This document shows, one piece after another, positions 47,254 to 55,652 of a DNA stretch of 64,000 bases. Location: positions 1,662-65,661 of the forward strand of contig LXQE01000029.1 of NCBI GenBank assembly GCA_003326195.1, in the 5' to 3' direction. The position numbers were made by a program, and so were the translations under genes. The notes beneath the pieces are model-generated. The model saw nothing but the letters and a program-made list of their open reading frames with translations. It was not told where the DNA came from and searched no databases. The DNA comes from Nostoc punctiforme NIES-2108. GTDB lineage: Bacteria > Cyanobacteriota > Cyanobacteriia > Cyanobacteriales > Nostocaceae. Each line of letters begins with the position of its first letter. The first letter of the stretch is position 1.

Positions 47254-47445
47254 TTAATCCAGTAAACGCTTCAATCTTTTGTAGACATCATCATTACGCT
47301 TACCGACTAAAATCACTTCTATTAAATCGCGATCGTGAAAATACCTGTAAATAATTCGATATTCACCACTATCAACTCGATATAAACCCTGATAACCAGA
47401 TAGCTGCTCACTATCAGCGGGTAAAGGCTTAACATTCAAAGCCAA
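47254..47445 (-). pseudogene. RelE/ParE-type toxin lacking a normal start
   Basis: The frame reads LSGYQGLYRVDSGEYRIIYRYFHDRDLIEVILVGKRND, clearly the RelE/ParE toxin core with its conserved Tyr/Arg pairs. From the first possible start (TTG 47445) only 63 residues are made, but the same frame continues upstream (to about 47532) with VNKYLDFLNGLQPKIAAQIAKKV, the expected helical N-terminus. No ATG, GTG or TTG is found there. So either the start is lost, or an unusual codon is used. No antitoxin-like gene is directly upstream. Confidence 0.65.
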
Positions 47446-47510
47446 AACCTTTTTTGCAATCTGTGCTGCTATCTTAGGCTGTAAACCGTTCAGAAAATCA
47501 AGATACTTGT

Positions 47511-47873
47511 TTACCTGTATTCCAAGTTTTCTTTAGTTCTCTCCTTAAGACTTTGAATATCAATCTCTGTATAAGAGCATACTGGGCATATTAGTCCACT
47601 TTGTTTGGGGCTTGCTGGATGAACACCATTCAAAAAGCTCTGTTCCTCATAAGTATGATATAAGCAACACTCTTGATGAAACGCTTGTTTTATTGATGAT
47701 GTCAATCTCCAAGTTACATGTGTTGCTTTATCTCTATGGTTATGGGTTAACAATCTAGTTAACAAGCATATATCAGAACGACCTATATAAATTGGATAAA
47801 AACGACTAAGACCTATATTTTCTAATACATATACACCAATCTTATCTTTTGGAATGAGACTGCGTAGTATCAA
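47511..47873 (-). CDS. Small GIY-YIG-like domain protein
   Basis: 120 residues from TTG 47873. GVYVLENIG...YPIYIGRSDICLLTRLLTH resembles the GIY-YIG strand-helix core (GVY and YIG tripeptides, Arg in GRS), and the C-terminal part has CPVC. GIY-YIG domains are small DNA-cutting nucleases, often in mobile DNA. The frame stays open about 70 bases upstream without a standard start codon, so the true N-terminus is uncertain and the gene may be damaged. Overlaps the RelE-like frame at its end. Confidence 0.6.
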   Translation of the reverse strand: MILRSLIPKDKIGVYVLENIGLSRFYPIYIGRSDICLLTRLLTHNHRDKATHVTWRLTSSIKQAFHQECCLYHTYEEQSFLNGVHPASPKQSGLICPVCSYTEIDIQSLKERTKENLEYR

Positions 47874-48237
47874 AGTTGTTTCATAGGTGGAAGCAACCCA
47901 AAACCTTAAAATTCCTTCGCTACCACGCTGGAAGCGATATACATCCTTCTTTAACTAATGAAGCCGTCGTTGTCGATGATATACTAATTCGGATGGCGAT
48001 CGCTCCGAATTGAGCAACCTCCGCAAATGCTCACTAGTACAGTTCTACTGACAGTGTTGTTTAGGTAATTTATTTTTTCTTTGAAAACCCTTGCTTACCC
48101 AGCCAAAAAAAGCTATCTCTGAATGCAAGTTGGTATCATTGTGCAAAACTACCCTAATCTGGTAGCGATCGAGTTACGATCTTGTCACACCCTTTTTTGA
48201 TTTGAGAAGTCCTATTCCAGAATTTTCTGGTTAAAAT
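47874..48237. other. Gap upstream of recA, no gene recognised
   Basis: 364 bases with two HIP1-like sites; no coding or RNA signal stands out before the LexA-like box. Confidence 0.5.
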
Positions 48238-48251
48238 AGTATATCTGTTCT
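48238..48251 (+). promoter_or_regulatory. Putative LexA (SOS) box of recA
   Basis: AGTATATCTGTTCT differs at one position (T for C) from the cyanobacterial LexA consensus RGTACNNNDGTWCB reported for Anabaena. It lies 66 bases before the recA ATG, a suitable place for repression. Confidence 0.6.
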
Positions 48252-48316
48252 ACTCAAACTCCGAAACCAACACTCCTTAAAACCATATATTTAGATTAGA
48301 GGCATTAGAGGCAGAA

Positions 48317-49396
48317 ATGGCTATCAACACCGATACTTCCGGCAAGCAAAAAGCACTGACTATGGTGCTAAACCAGATTGAGCGCAGCTTTGGTAAAGGG
48401 GCAATCATGCGCTTGGGCGACGCTACCCGGATGCGGGTGGAAACAATTTCTAGTGGGGCGCTCACCCTAGATTTAGCATTGGGTGGTGGTTTACCCAAAG
48501 GGCGGGTAATAGAAATTTATGGGCCAGAAAGTTCCGGTAAGACTACAGTAGCGCTACATGCGCTCGCCGAAGTCCAAAGAAATGGCGGTATTGCTGCCTT
48601 TGTTGATGCTGAACACGCCCTTGATCCTACTTATGCTGCGGCATTGGGTGTAGATATTGACAATTTGCTGATTTCCCAACCTGACACTGGCGAATCAGCT
48701 TTGGAAATTGTCGATCAGCTTGTGCGCTCTGCTGCGGTTGATATTGTAGTCATAGACTCAGTAGCAGCACTGGTTCCCCGTGCTGAAATTGAAGGCGATA
48801 TGGGTGATATTCACGTTGGTTTGCAAGCGCGGTTGATGAGCCAAGCCCTGCGTAAAATTACGGGCAACATTGGTAAATCTGGTTGTACAGTAATTTTCAT
48901 TAACCAGTTGCGGCAAAAAATCGGTGTTACCTACGGTAGCCCAGAAACCACGACTGGAGGTAATGCATTGAAATTTTACGCTTCGGTGCGCTTGGATATT
49001 CGTCGAATTCAAACCTTGAAGAAAGGTACAGATGAATTTGGTAATCGCGTTAAAGTCAAAGTCGCCAAAAATAAAGTAGCGCCGCCCTTCAGAATAGCGG
49101 AATTTGACATTATTTTTGGTAAAGGGATTTCTACCTTGGGTTGTATTGTAGACTTGGCAGAAGAAACTTCCATTATTGTCCGCAAGGGGGCTTGGTATAG
49201 TTACAATGGCGATAATATCTCCCAAGGACGAGACAACGCCATTAAGTATCTAGAAGAAAAGCCTGAATTTGCTGAAGAGATTAAGAAACTGGTGCGTGAA
49301 AAGTTAGATAAAGGTGCTGTTGTTTCTGCTAACTCTGTAGCTAAAGCCAGTGAAGAAGATGAAGAGGAAGAAGTCGATTTAGAGCCAGAAGAATAA
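48317..49396 (+). CDS. recA: Recombinase A
   Basis: 359 residues. Walker [10 protein letters not shown], Walker [10 protein letters not shown], loop L1 [23 protein letters not shown], loop L2 [27 protein letters not shown], and an acidic tail [14 protein letters not shown]. It forms filaments on single-stranded DNA for strand exchange and stimulates LexA-type cleavage. ATG 48317 gives the family N-terminus. Monocistronic with an upstream LexA-like box and a downstream terminator. Confidence 0.98.
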   Translation: MAINTDTSGKQKALTMVLNQIERSFGKGAIMRLGDATRMRVETISSGALTLDLALGGGLPKGRVIEIYGPESSGKTTVALHALAEVQRNGGIAAFVDAEHALDPTYAAALGVDIDNLLISQPDTGESALEIVDQLVRSAAVDIVVIDSVAALVPRAEIEGDMGDIHVGLQARLMSQALRKITGNIGKSGCTVIFINQLRQKIGVTYGSPETTTGGNALKFYASVRLDIRRIQTLKKGTDEFGNRVKVKVAKNKVAPPFRIAEFDIIFGKGISTLGCIVDLAEETSIIVRKGAWYSYNGDNISQGRDNAIKYLEEKPEFAEEIKKLVREKLDKGAVVSANSVAKASEEDEEEEVDLEPEE

Positions 49397-49433
49397 AAAA
49401 TGTGGATTTATTAATCTCCAATTGCTAATAGAT

Positions 49434-49471
49434 GGTGCGTTACAAAGACAGCTAACGCACCTTATTTTTTC
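49434..49471 (+). terminator. Rho-independent terminator of recA
   Basis: GGTGCGTTA pairs perfectly with TAACGCACC across a 10-base loop, followed by TTATTTTTTCT. It lies 38 bases past the recA stop. Confidence 0.85.
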
Positions 49472-49768
49472 TCAAAATCTCTATTTTGGTATATAAAATG
49501 CAAGCCTAAATCCAGACAGTGAATAGATTTAGACTGATAAACGCATCCTACTTGATATTTTGGCGTAGACGTAGCCCGTCTTAGATATCGCACTGGTTTG
49601 TCACTGATGAATCCATCAATTTAAACTTGACAGACTACTATTAGGGAAAAATGAAAAAATACTAGATCAGGGTTTCAGCCTTAGATTGACACTAATGACC
49701 AGCTATATGGTAATATTTCATGGCATTATGCTAAAAAACTTTGTTTATAATCAAAGAGTAGCCAACCC
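49472..49768. other. Gap with AGACGTAGCCC dispersed repeat
   Basis: GCGTAGACGTAGCCCGTC at 49563-49580 is a copy of the repeat at 7560. No gene is seen. Confidence 0.55.
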
Positions 49769-50092
49769 ATGAGTTTAGCTGTAATTAAGTTCTCTTCAGA
49801 AGAGTGCGGCATCTGCCACAAAATGTCTTTTTATGACAAAAAGGTGGCTGAAGAACTGGGTTTAGAATTTATCGATGTAAAAATGCAAGATACGACTGCT
49901 TACCGCAAGTATCGCAAGATTTTGTTGACTCAATATCCCGATAAATCAGAAATGGGATGGCCTACTTACATCCTCTGCAATTCTCCAGAGGGAGAATTTC
50001 AGATTGTTGGTGAAGTGAAAGGAGGCCATCCCAAAGGGGAGTTTAGAAGCCGTCTGCAAGAGGTTCTGGATTCCACAGCTAATCAGAACTAA
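49769..50092 (+). CDS. Thioredoxin-fold protein
   Basis: 107 residues. Redox centre CGIC (Cys13, Cys16) right after strand beta-1, and a cis-proline-like GWPTYILC. Shorter than the usual Trx context and with an altered centre (not CGPC), so it is a thioredoxin-like protein of unknown client rather than a main thioredoxin. Tail-to-tail overlap of 14 bases with the gene on the other strand. Confidence 0.88.
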   Translation: MSLAVIKFSSEECGICHKMSFYDKKVAEELGLEFIDVKMQDTTAYRKYRKILLTQYPDKSEMGWPTYILCNSPEGEFQIVGEVKGGHPKGEFRSRLQEVLDSTANQN

Positions 50093-50312
50093 TTACCTCA
50101 AAAGATTTGACCTCTAAGGCAGGGCCAATCATGGCAGTAGTCATGATATCTTCACGCACCTGTCCTTTCACTTTTGCTTTTTGTCCGGCTTTGAGTAAGT
50201 CTTTGTCAGCCCCTCTGAGGATTTCGTAAGTAACGCCCTCTTCTGTAACTAACGCCCATGCGCCTGTACCAATATCACGACGTTCGACTGTACCTGTAAG
50301 TGTAATGCTCAT
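50079..50312 (-). CDS. Small OB-fold-like conserved protein
   Basis: 77 residues. Strand-rich pattern (LTGTVERRDIGTGAWALVTEEGVTYEI, KAKVKGQVRED, ALEVKSFEVIS) resembles small beta-barrel or OB-fold proteins that cyanobacteria encode singly. No catalytic motif. Start ATG 50312 lies beside a GTGCTGA repeat array. Function unknown. Confidence 0.75.
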   Translation of the reverse strand: MSITLTGTVERRDIGTGAWALVTEEGVTYEILRGADKDLLKAGQKAKVKGQVREDIMTTAMIGPALEVKSFEVISSD

Positions 50313-50629
50313 AACAGTTCTGAGTGCTGAGTGCTGAGTGCTGAGTACTGAGTGGGGAGTAGGAAATTAGGAGAGACGCGATTAATCGCGTCTGTACAAG
50401 AGTTAGGAGTTATAAAAATTGATTTCCCATTCTCAATTTACGCAATTTTCTCTTTGTTTTTCAATGCTAAACCGAAGCCCCTTGTATATCAAGGTTTTTT
50501 GGCTCTGATCTATAATTCTACTCATTTGCTACTCATCCAGAGCATTTATAACCCCGTTTTGAGGATCTTTGCAGAAGTTCGCACTGCTAAAATGCTACTT
50601 ATTTTCGTACCTACTTTGAGTAAACCTAA
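50313..50629. repeat. GTGCTGA tandem repeat and AGACGCGATTAATCGCGTCT palindrome
   Basis: About five heptamers (50318-50355), then a perfect 20-base palindrome (AGACGCGATTAATCGCGTCT) at 50373-50392. A plus frame across it (50352-50633) starts in the repeat and lacks a ribosome site; not taken as a gene. Confidence 0.65.
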
Positions 50630-50761
50630 TTGACAAAAAACCTAACCCGCATTCAGTGTTCCCGTTGCCACGAGTGGCATACTTACCGTAACGGCTGCAA
50701 TCAGTGCAAGGACGGCATGATTCAGTGTTGGTATTGTCAAGATTGCGATCGCTCTTTTTAA
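50630..50761 (+). CDS. 43-residue Cys-rich zinc-ribbon-like peptide
   Basis: Frame from TTG 50630 to TAA 50759-50761. Seven Cys in CxxC pairs: C10-C13, C23-C26, C33-C36 plus C39, with His14 and His17, so one or two zinc sites are likely. Ends with a HIP1 site and CDRSF. There is no good ribosome site and the start is weak, so it may be a fragment. It is too short for default gene callers. Directly upstream of two other Cys-containing genes on the same strand. Confidence 0.5.
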   Translation: MTKNLTRIQCSRCHEWHTYRNGCNQCKDGMIQCWYCQDCDRSF

Positions 50762-50787
50762 GGCTATCGCCGTTGCCCGTAGTCGAA

Positions 50788-51078
50788 GTGACAAAACTTA
50801 ATTTTTGTCATCTAGTACTCGCAACATACACGCCAAGTTCTATTGTTATCACTATTACAAGCAGTAGTAATAGCTGTAGTGTTTTCACTGCAAGCTTCGA
50901 TTGTATTAATGGAACATGTATTGATGCCTCTAAATTTAATACACCCGGTATGTATTCATCATTATCAGAATGCGAAACGGCTTGCGGTACTGGCTGTAAT
51001 GGCAAATGTATTTCTAATAGTGAATGGGCACAAATCGAGGGTTTATCCAATCAATTAAAAAATAGGAATTGCGCCTAA
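50788..51078 (+). CDS. Cys-rich small protein, unknown
   Basis: About 96 residues from GTG 50788 (MTKLNFCHLVLATYTP); the frame is open from 50704 but that part overlaps the zinc-ribbon ORF in another phase. The C-terminal 60 residues have regularly spaced Cys (SNSCSV, FDCINGTCIDAS, LSECETACGTGCNGKCIS, NRNC), like a small disulfide- or metal-stabilised domain. I do not recognise the family; such Cys-rich pieces occur with phage-type or secreted proteins. Two bases from the next ATG, so co-translated. Confidence 0.55.
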   Translation: MTKLNFCHLVLATYTPSSIVITITSSSNSCSVFTASFDCINGTCIDASKFNTPGMYSSLSECETACGTGCNGKCISNSEWAQIEGLSNQLKNRNCA

Positions 51079-51080
51079 AT

Positions 51081-51746
51081 ATGAGTACCTCCAGCGTAAT
51101 TGGGAGTATGCAATCAGCGCTAGATTGCACTGGGAAATGTGATTGTTGCCATAAGTTGCAACGTCAGCTTGATGTTATAAATGCTCAGTTGTCAAGCCTC
51201 AAGGAAGTTGATGAAAATGCTTTAAAAACATCACTCAAGGCATCGTTACAGCCTGACATTTTAACTGCTGTCACTGCCGCTGGAGTAGTCATCACCAATA
51301 AATTACAACCACAGCTTAAGGCTGTCAGGAAGACGGCAGGTGATGCGTTTCTCGAAGCAGTTGAGAATACCAAAAAACAACGCTTACTTGAGATAGAGGC
51401 AAGGGGGACAAGAGAAACAGCGACAAGGGCTGAACGGAACGCCGCTGAATACGCCAGACAGATGAGAGAAGCTCAGGCGGAAGTGACAAGAGTAAAAGGG
51501 GAACAAGAGCGGCTAAATCGAGTAAACAAACAATTAGAGATATCCGATGCAGACCTCAGAGAACTTAACGCAAGGAACACGCGAGAAGCTGAAAAATTAG
51601 CGCAAGTAGAACGGAAGAATGCTGGAAAATTAACCCACCAGACCAATGGATTCGCCCGTTTGAGTGTATGCACTGATCTGGAATCGATACATAGAATTTA
51701 TCCTGATTTAGTGAGGACAATACCAAACAGTCAGCGGAATCCTTAA
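51081..51746 (+). CDS. Coiled-coil protein with N-terminal Cys cluster, unknown
   Basis: 221 residues from ATG 51081 (MSTSSVIGSMQS; TTG 51069 would extend it by four). The N-terminus has DCTGKCDCCHK, then a coiled coil (about 28-60), an Ala/Val stretch, and a long Arg/Glu-rich helix (about 100-180). Codons AGG and AGA are frequent, unlike flanking housekeeping genes, hinting at transfer. Two bases after the Cys-rich gene. Structural (phage tail-fibre or scaffolding-type) function is a guess. Confidence 0.6.
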   Translation: MSTSSVIGSMQSALDCTGKCDCCHKLQRQLDVINAQLSSLKEVDENALKTSLKASLQPDILTAVTAAGVVITNKLQPQLKAVRKTAGDAFLEAVENTKKQRLLEIEARGTRETATRAERNAAEYARQMREAQAEVTRVKGEQERLNRVNKQLEISDADLRELNARNTREAEKLAQVERKNAGKLTHQTNGFARLSVCTDLESIHRIYPDLVRTIPNSQRNP

Positions 51747-52049
51747 ATCTGTTTTGAGAATATCACATAGAATTCTTAATAATCCGGTATTAATCTTCTT
51801 AAGTATACTGAAGCTCTATTTACATCACTAAAAGCTACAGAAGGCAGCTTTTCAAAAATTAAATCGGATTTTTATAGAAGAATTTTATACTGATTAAATA
51901 GAATTTATTGTATTAAAAGTCTTAGCACAACTAAGAACAAATCAAAAAAAGGATAAGATTAAGTTAAATTTGTCCTTCAGTAGCATTGAAATCCTTGTAG
52001 AAATGCAAAGTTAGACTACTAGTACAACACGGCGGAAATAAACCACCCC
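51747..52049. other. AT-rich gap after the coiled-coil gene
   Basis: 303 bases, no gene or clear hairpin seen. Confidence 0.55.
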
Positions 52050-52215
52050 TGACGCTCGATGACTCGCTAACGCTGCGCTAACGGGTGACGTTCTCTACGA
52101 GACGCTAAAAGCGAACGCAGGCTCGCTCTAAGCGAAGGGCGCAGCCTCTCGAAGAGAAGGCTTTACGCTGCGCTAACGGCAGTTCCTCATGGAGGGAACC
52201 CCCTTGGCGCTATGG
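52050..52215. repeat. Dense GCTAACGCTGCGCTAACG-type repeat cluster
   Basis: Overlapping copies of CTCGCTAACGCTGCGCTAACG, CTCTACGAGACGCT, CGAAGGGCGCAGCCTCTCG and GGAGGGAACCCCCTTGGCGC. These belong to the dispersed short repeats of Nostoc-type genomes, here concentrated. No coding. Confidence 0.75.
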
Positions 52216-52307
52216 AAGAAGACCGGACGGCCTCACCATTCCAAATCAATGAAATGCTTATGCTGTATTCATTTTTAATTTTTAATTTTTAATTCCGCCT
52301 TGCGGTA

Positions 52308-52508
52308 CTAGGCTTTACCTAACTGCGCTAACTCATCTCTACATTCTTTGTCAGCAGATGTCCAGTAAATTGTCCGTCTCAATGATTCAATATCGACGGG
52401 TTTGATTAGGTAAGTCTGCAATGAATACCCAATAGTGGAGACTATCAAGGGTAATTTTTGGCAGAATTTTACAATGAGTTCACATAGCTTGCCGCCGTGG
52501 GCATCGCT
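52308..52508 (-). pseudogene. Response-regulator receiver fragment
   Basis: The minus frame reads KLCELIVKFCQKLPLIVSTIG, then YSLQTYLIKPVDIESLRR and ...RDELAQLGKA to a TAG at 52308-52310. LPLIV, YLIKPVDIE are the beta-4 and Lys-Pro parts of a receiver. The phospho-acceptor half and start are missing; upstream the frame runs into a palindromic repeat at about 52510. So it is a truncated relic, the second in this window. Confidence 0.7.
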
Positions 52509-52510
52509 TT

Positions 52511-52560
52511 TCAGGTAAATAGACTACGCGGTAGAGGCGCAAGTCCTTGCGCCTCTACTG
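52511..52560. repeat. Palindromic dispersed repeat at the end of the receiver fragment
   Basis: GTAGAGGCGCAAG (52531-52543) and CTTGCGCCTCTAC (52546-52558) form a perfect 13-bp hairpin with a 2-base gap. The preceding TAAATAGACTACGCG matches 23941. It may mark the site where the receiver gene was cut. Confidence 0.7.
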
Positions 52561-52813
52561 GGATGTGTCTGAACATGAGCATCAGAAAAACATAAATAAA
52601 TATTAATATCTTAATAGTTATATATGAATGAATAGTTAAATAATCTTAGGATAAATAAAAATAGCTGGGATTTGCATCGGCAGTTGTACTTGTTGGATAG
52701 AGTGATGCAAATCCTTTCTCAACCTAGAATAACAATTTTTTAGTTGGCTGTGGCAGGCATCGTGAGTCGGTGGCTGCCGAGAAACTTTGCGCTTAAACAT
52801 GAAGGAAGCAACA

Positions 52814-53530
52814 ATGAGTAGCAATCTAGCCATCAAACTTCGCTCTGGAACTCAACAAGCCCACACATCAGCGGAAAATGTGGCATTCATGAAATGTTTT
52901 TTGCAAGGAGTCGTGGATAGAGACTGCTTCGCCAAATTCTTAAGCAACTTGTATTACGTCTACAGCGAACTAGAAGCTGCATTAGAGAGCCATAGAGAGC
53001 ATCCTGTGGTTAGTGCAGTTTACTTTCTGGAACTTAATCGCCAATCCTCGCTCGAAAAAGACATGGTGTTCTATTATGGGGATAATTGGAGAGAGCAAGT
53101 TACAGCCTCACCTGCTGCCCAGAGCTACATTAACCGCATTCGGGAAATTTCTGCTAGTGAACCAGTCTTATTGCTAGGTCATGCCTACACTCGCTACATG
53201 GGCGATCTTTCTGGGGGTCAAATGCTACAAAAAGTTGCTCAGTCAGCCCTGAAGCTTTCTGGCTATGAAGGCACATCCTTTTACAACTTTGAGCAAATTC
53301 CTGACAAAAAGGCATTTAAGGATAAGTATCGTCAGGCATTAAATGCATTGCCCGTTGATGATATAACAGCAGAACGGATTGTTGCAGAAGCCAATAATGC
53401 CTTTGGGTTCAATTTAAAGATGGCTCAAGAGTTAGAGGGAAGTTTAATTAAAGCACTCGGCCAAGTTCTCTTTAATAGCCTCACTCGTTCTCAAAATTCA
53501 GGTAACACTGAAGTAGCTGCGGCTAATTAA
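52814..53530 (+). CDS. ho: Heme oxygenase
   Basis: About 238 residues from ATG 52814, preceded by AAGGAAG. It opens heme to biliverdin IX-alpha, CO and iron with ferredoxin. Proximal His17 (TQQAHTSAEN) and the distal helix LLGHAYTRYMGDLSGGQML are clear. Biliverdin feeds phycobilins and phytochrome. It sits directly before hemN (161 bases, same strand). In Synechocystis an ho2-hemN pair is induced at low oxygen, so this may be the low-oxygen isoform; the paralog and regulator are not in the window. Confidence 0.95.
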   Translation: MSSNLAIKLRSGTQQAHTSAENVAFMKCFLQGVVDRDCFAKFLSNLYYVYSELEAALESHREHPVVSAVYFLELNRQSSLEKDMVFYYGDNWREQVTASPAAQSYINRIREISASEPVLLLGHAYTRYMGDLSGGQMLQKVAQSALKLSGYEGTSFYNFEQIPDKKAFKDKYRQALNALPVDDITAERIVAEANNAFGFNLKMAQELEGSLIKALGQVLFNSLTRSQNSGNTEVAAAN

Positions 53531-53535
53531 TTTTG

Positions 53536-53660
53536 TCATTTGTCATTTGTCATTGGGCATTGGGCATTGGGCATGGGGCATGGGAAGAGACAAGGTAGAC
53601 AAGGGAAAAACTTGTTCAATAATTCCCCTTGTCTCCCTTGTCCTCCCTGCTCCCCATTAA
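53536..53660. repeat. TTTGTCA and CATTGGG heptamers between ho and hemN
   Basis: Three TTTGTCA copies, then CATTGGG/CATGGGG copies to 53582, then an inverted pair (AGACAAGGGAA... / TTCCCCTTGTCT). No gene. Confidence 0.75.
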
Positions 53661-53691
53661 ATACTCCCTTCATTCATTGGAAAGCAACTCA

Positions 53692-55074
53692 ATGGTTTTT
53701 CTATTACCTGGTGTCAAGTTTGATCTGGATCTGATTCAAAAGTACGACACTCGCGCACCTAGATATACCAGTTACCCGCCCGCTACAGAGTTAAGCGAAA
53801 CATTCACTGAAACTGATTTTAAGGCCGCGATCGCAGCATCAAATCAACGCAAAACTCCTCTTTCTTTGTATTTCCATATCCCCTTTTGCCAAAGTGCTTG
53901 CTACTTCTGCGGCTGTAATACAGTAATTTCCAACAACAAGAATATTGCTAAACCTTACGTGGAGTCTTTGGTTCAAGACATTAAAAACACCGCAGCTTTA
54001 ATCGATTCTGATAGAAAAGTGCTGCAAATCCACTGGGGTGGTGGTACTCCTAATTACTTGGAGCCTTACCAAGTAGAATTTTTATGGAAAAACATCAATC
54101 GCTATTTCAACATCGATTCCCAAGCAGAAATCTCAATTGAGATTAATCCCCGCTATATCGATAAAGACTACATTTTCTTTCTGAGACAGATTGGATTTAA
54201 CCGCATTAGTTTTGGCATTCAGGATTTTAATAGCCAAGTTCAAGTAGCTGTCAATCGTGTCCAGCCAGAAGAAATGCTTTTTGATGCCATGAGTTGGATC
54301 AAAGAAGCTAAGTTTGAAAGTGTGAATGTAGACCTAATTTATGGTTTACCCTATCAAACCCGCGAGACATTTCATGAGACGCTGAAAAAGACGATTGAAT
54401 TAGATCCTGACCGAATTGTTGTCTTTAACTTTGCTTATGTACCGTGGCTCAAACCGGCACAAAAAAATATTTCCCAAGAGGCACTACCCCCAGCAGAGGA
54501 AAAGTTAGAGATTCTGAAAATGACCATTGAAGAATTGACGAATAACGAATATCTCTTTATTGGGATGGATCATTTTGCTAAAACTGATGACGAATTAGCG
54601 ATCGCTCAACGTAATGGCACTCTCAAACGCAATTTTCAGGGCTATACTACCCACGCCGAGACAGAATTATTTGGTTTTGGTGCTACATCCATCAGTATGT
54701 TAGAAGATGCTTATGCTCAAAACCACAAGGAGTTAAAGGATTATTATCAGACACTAGCAGCAGGTAATTTACCTGTTAGTAAAGGTATCAAGCTCACTCA
54801 GAATGACATTATTAGACGGGATGTGATTATGGGTATTATGTCTCATTTTCAACTTCATAAGCAAGATATTGAAAACAAATATCATATCAGTTTTGATGAA
54901 TATTTCTCTGAGGAACTAGAGGCGTTAAAACCACTAGAAGCCGATGGTCTAGTCAGTTTATCAAAAAATCAAATTCAGATTACCGACATTGGTAGATTAC
55001 TAGTAAGAAACATTGTCGTCATATTTGATACTCACACAAGAACGCAAGAGACAAAGTTCTCTCGCGCTATTTGA
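53692..55074 (+). CDS. hemN: Oxygen-independent coproporphyrinogen III dehydrogenase
   Basis: About 460 residues from ATG 53692 (GGAAAG nearby; an upstream start at 53629 lies in repeat-derived DNA). Radical SAM enzyme: Cys66, Cys70 and Cys73 in FCQSACYFCGC, the GGGTPNYL loop, SIEINPR, and a C-terminal HemN domain. It makes protoporphyrinogen IX without oxygen. Downstream of heme oxygenase, suggesting a low-oxygen tetrapyrrole unit. A hairpin at 55112-55150 follows. Confidence 0.95.
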   Translation: MVFLLPGVKFDLDLIQKYDTRAPRYTSYPPATELSETFTETDFKAAIAASNQRKTPLSLYFHIPFCQSACYFCGCNTVISNNKNIAKPYVESLVQDIKNTAALIDSDRKVLQIHWGGGTPNYLEPYQVEFLWKNINRYFNIDSQAEISIEINPRYIDKDYIFFLRQIGFNRISFGIQDFNSQVQVAVNRVQPEEMLFDAMSWIKEAKFESVNVDLIYGLPYQTRETFHETLKKTIELDPDRIVVFNFAYVPWLKPAQKNISQEALPPAEEKLEILKMTIEELTNNEYLFIGMDHFAKTDDELAIAQRNGTLKRNFQGYTTHAETELFGFGATSISMLEDAYAQNHKELKDYYQTLAAGNLPVSKGIKLTQNDIIRRDVIMGIMSHFQLHKQDIENKYHISFDEYFSEELEALKPLEADGLVSLSKNQIQITDIGRLLVRNIVVIFDTHTRTQETKFSRAI

Positions 55075-55111
55075 TATCACTTCTGCAAGCTGCAAATGTT
55101 TACCACATATT

Positions 55112-55150
55112 ATCCCCTCAATCTACCTTAAGAATAAAAGTTGAGGGGAT
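55112..55150 (+). terminator. Probable hemN terminator hairpin
   Basis: ATCCCCTCAA pairs exactly with TTGAGGGGAT over a 19-base loop, followed by ATTATTAAG (weak T content). 38 bases past the stop. Confidence 0.55.
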
Positions 55151-55652
55151 ATTATTAAGACTATAGCAATCCGATTTTATTTTTGAACTTATTTGCGTGG
55201 TGCATGAAGCAAAGCAAAAGCGTGATAGGCAGTCAGAAGACAATTGGAGTAAATTTATTAAATAAAAAATATGCAAAAAGCTTGGTTAATTATTTATATA
55301 GCTAATTCATGATCAACTATAACGAAAGTTTTCATAAAAATTAGAGATAAATATTTTTAATACATCCCCAGAAAGTTAGATATAAACTTTATGCCTTAAG
55401 GCAGAGATAAAAGATGATAGATTGATTCAATCAGTTAATACTTGATTTTGCAGACAATAAATAAATGTTTATAATAACTTCTAGAAAAATTTCGTTTAAT
55501 ATGAAAATGTAAAATATGCCAATTCTCATCCAATCTGGATATAAATTATTTTGTATAACTTTCGGATTTAGCATTTACCCCATCTGGTAGAAAGAATTTG
55601 GAATTAAACTTGATAACTTAGATATTAAGTGAGTGAGATTGTTGAGGCGGTT
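55151..55652. other. 502-base AT-rich gap
   Basis: No gene seen; presumably carries the promoter of the following membrane protein gene. Confidence 0.5.

Noticed and set aside
48041..48056. AGTACAGTTCTACT as a LexA box
   Set aside because: The spacing between AGTAC and GTTCT is wrong for the cyanobacterial consensus; the site at 48238 fits better.
50352..50633. 93-residue plus frame
   Set aside because: Starts in a GTGCTGA repeat, crosses a perfect palindrome, no ribosome site.
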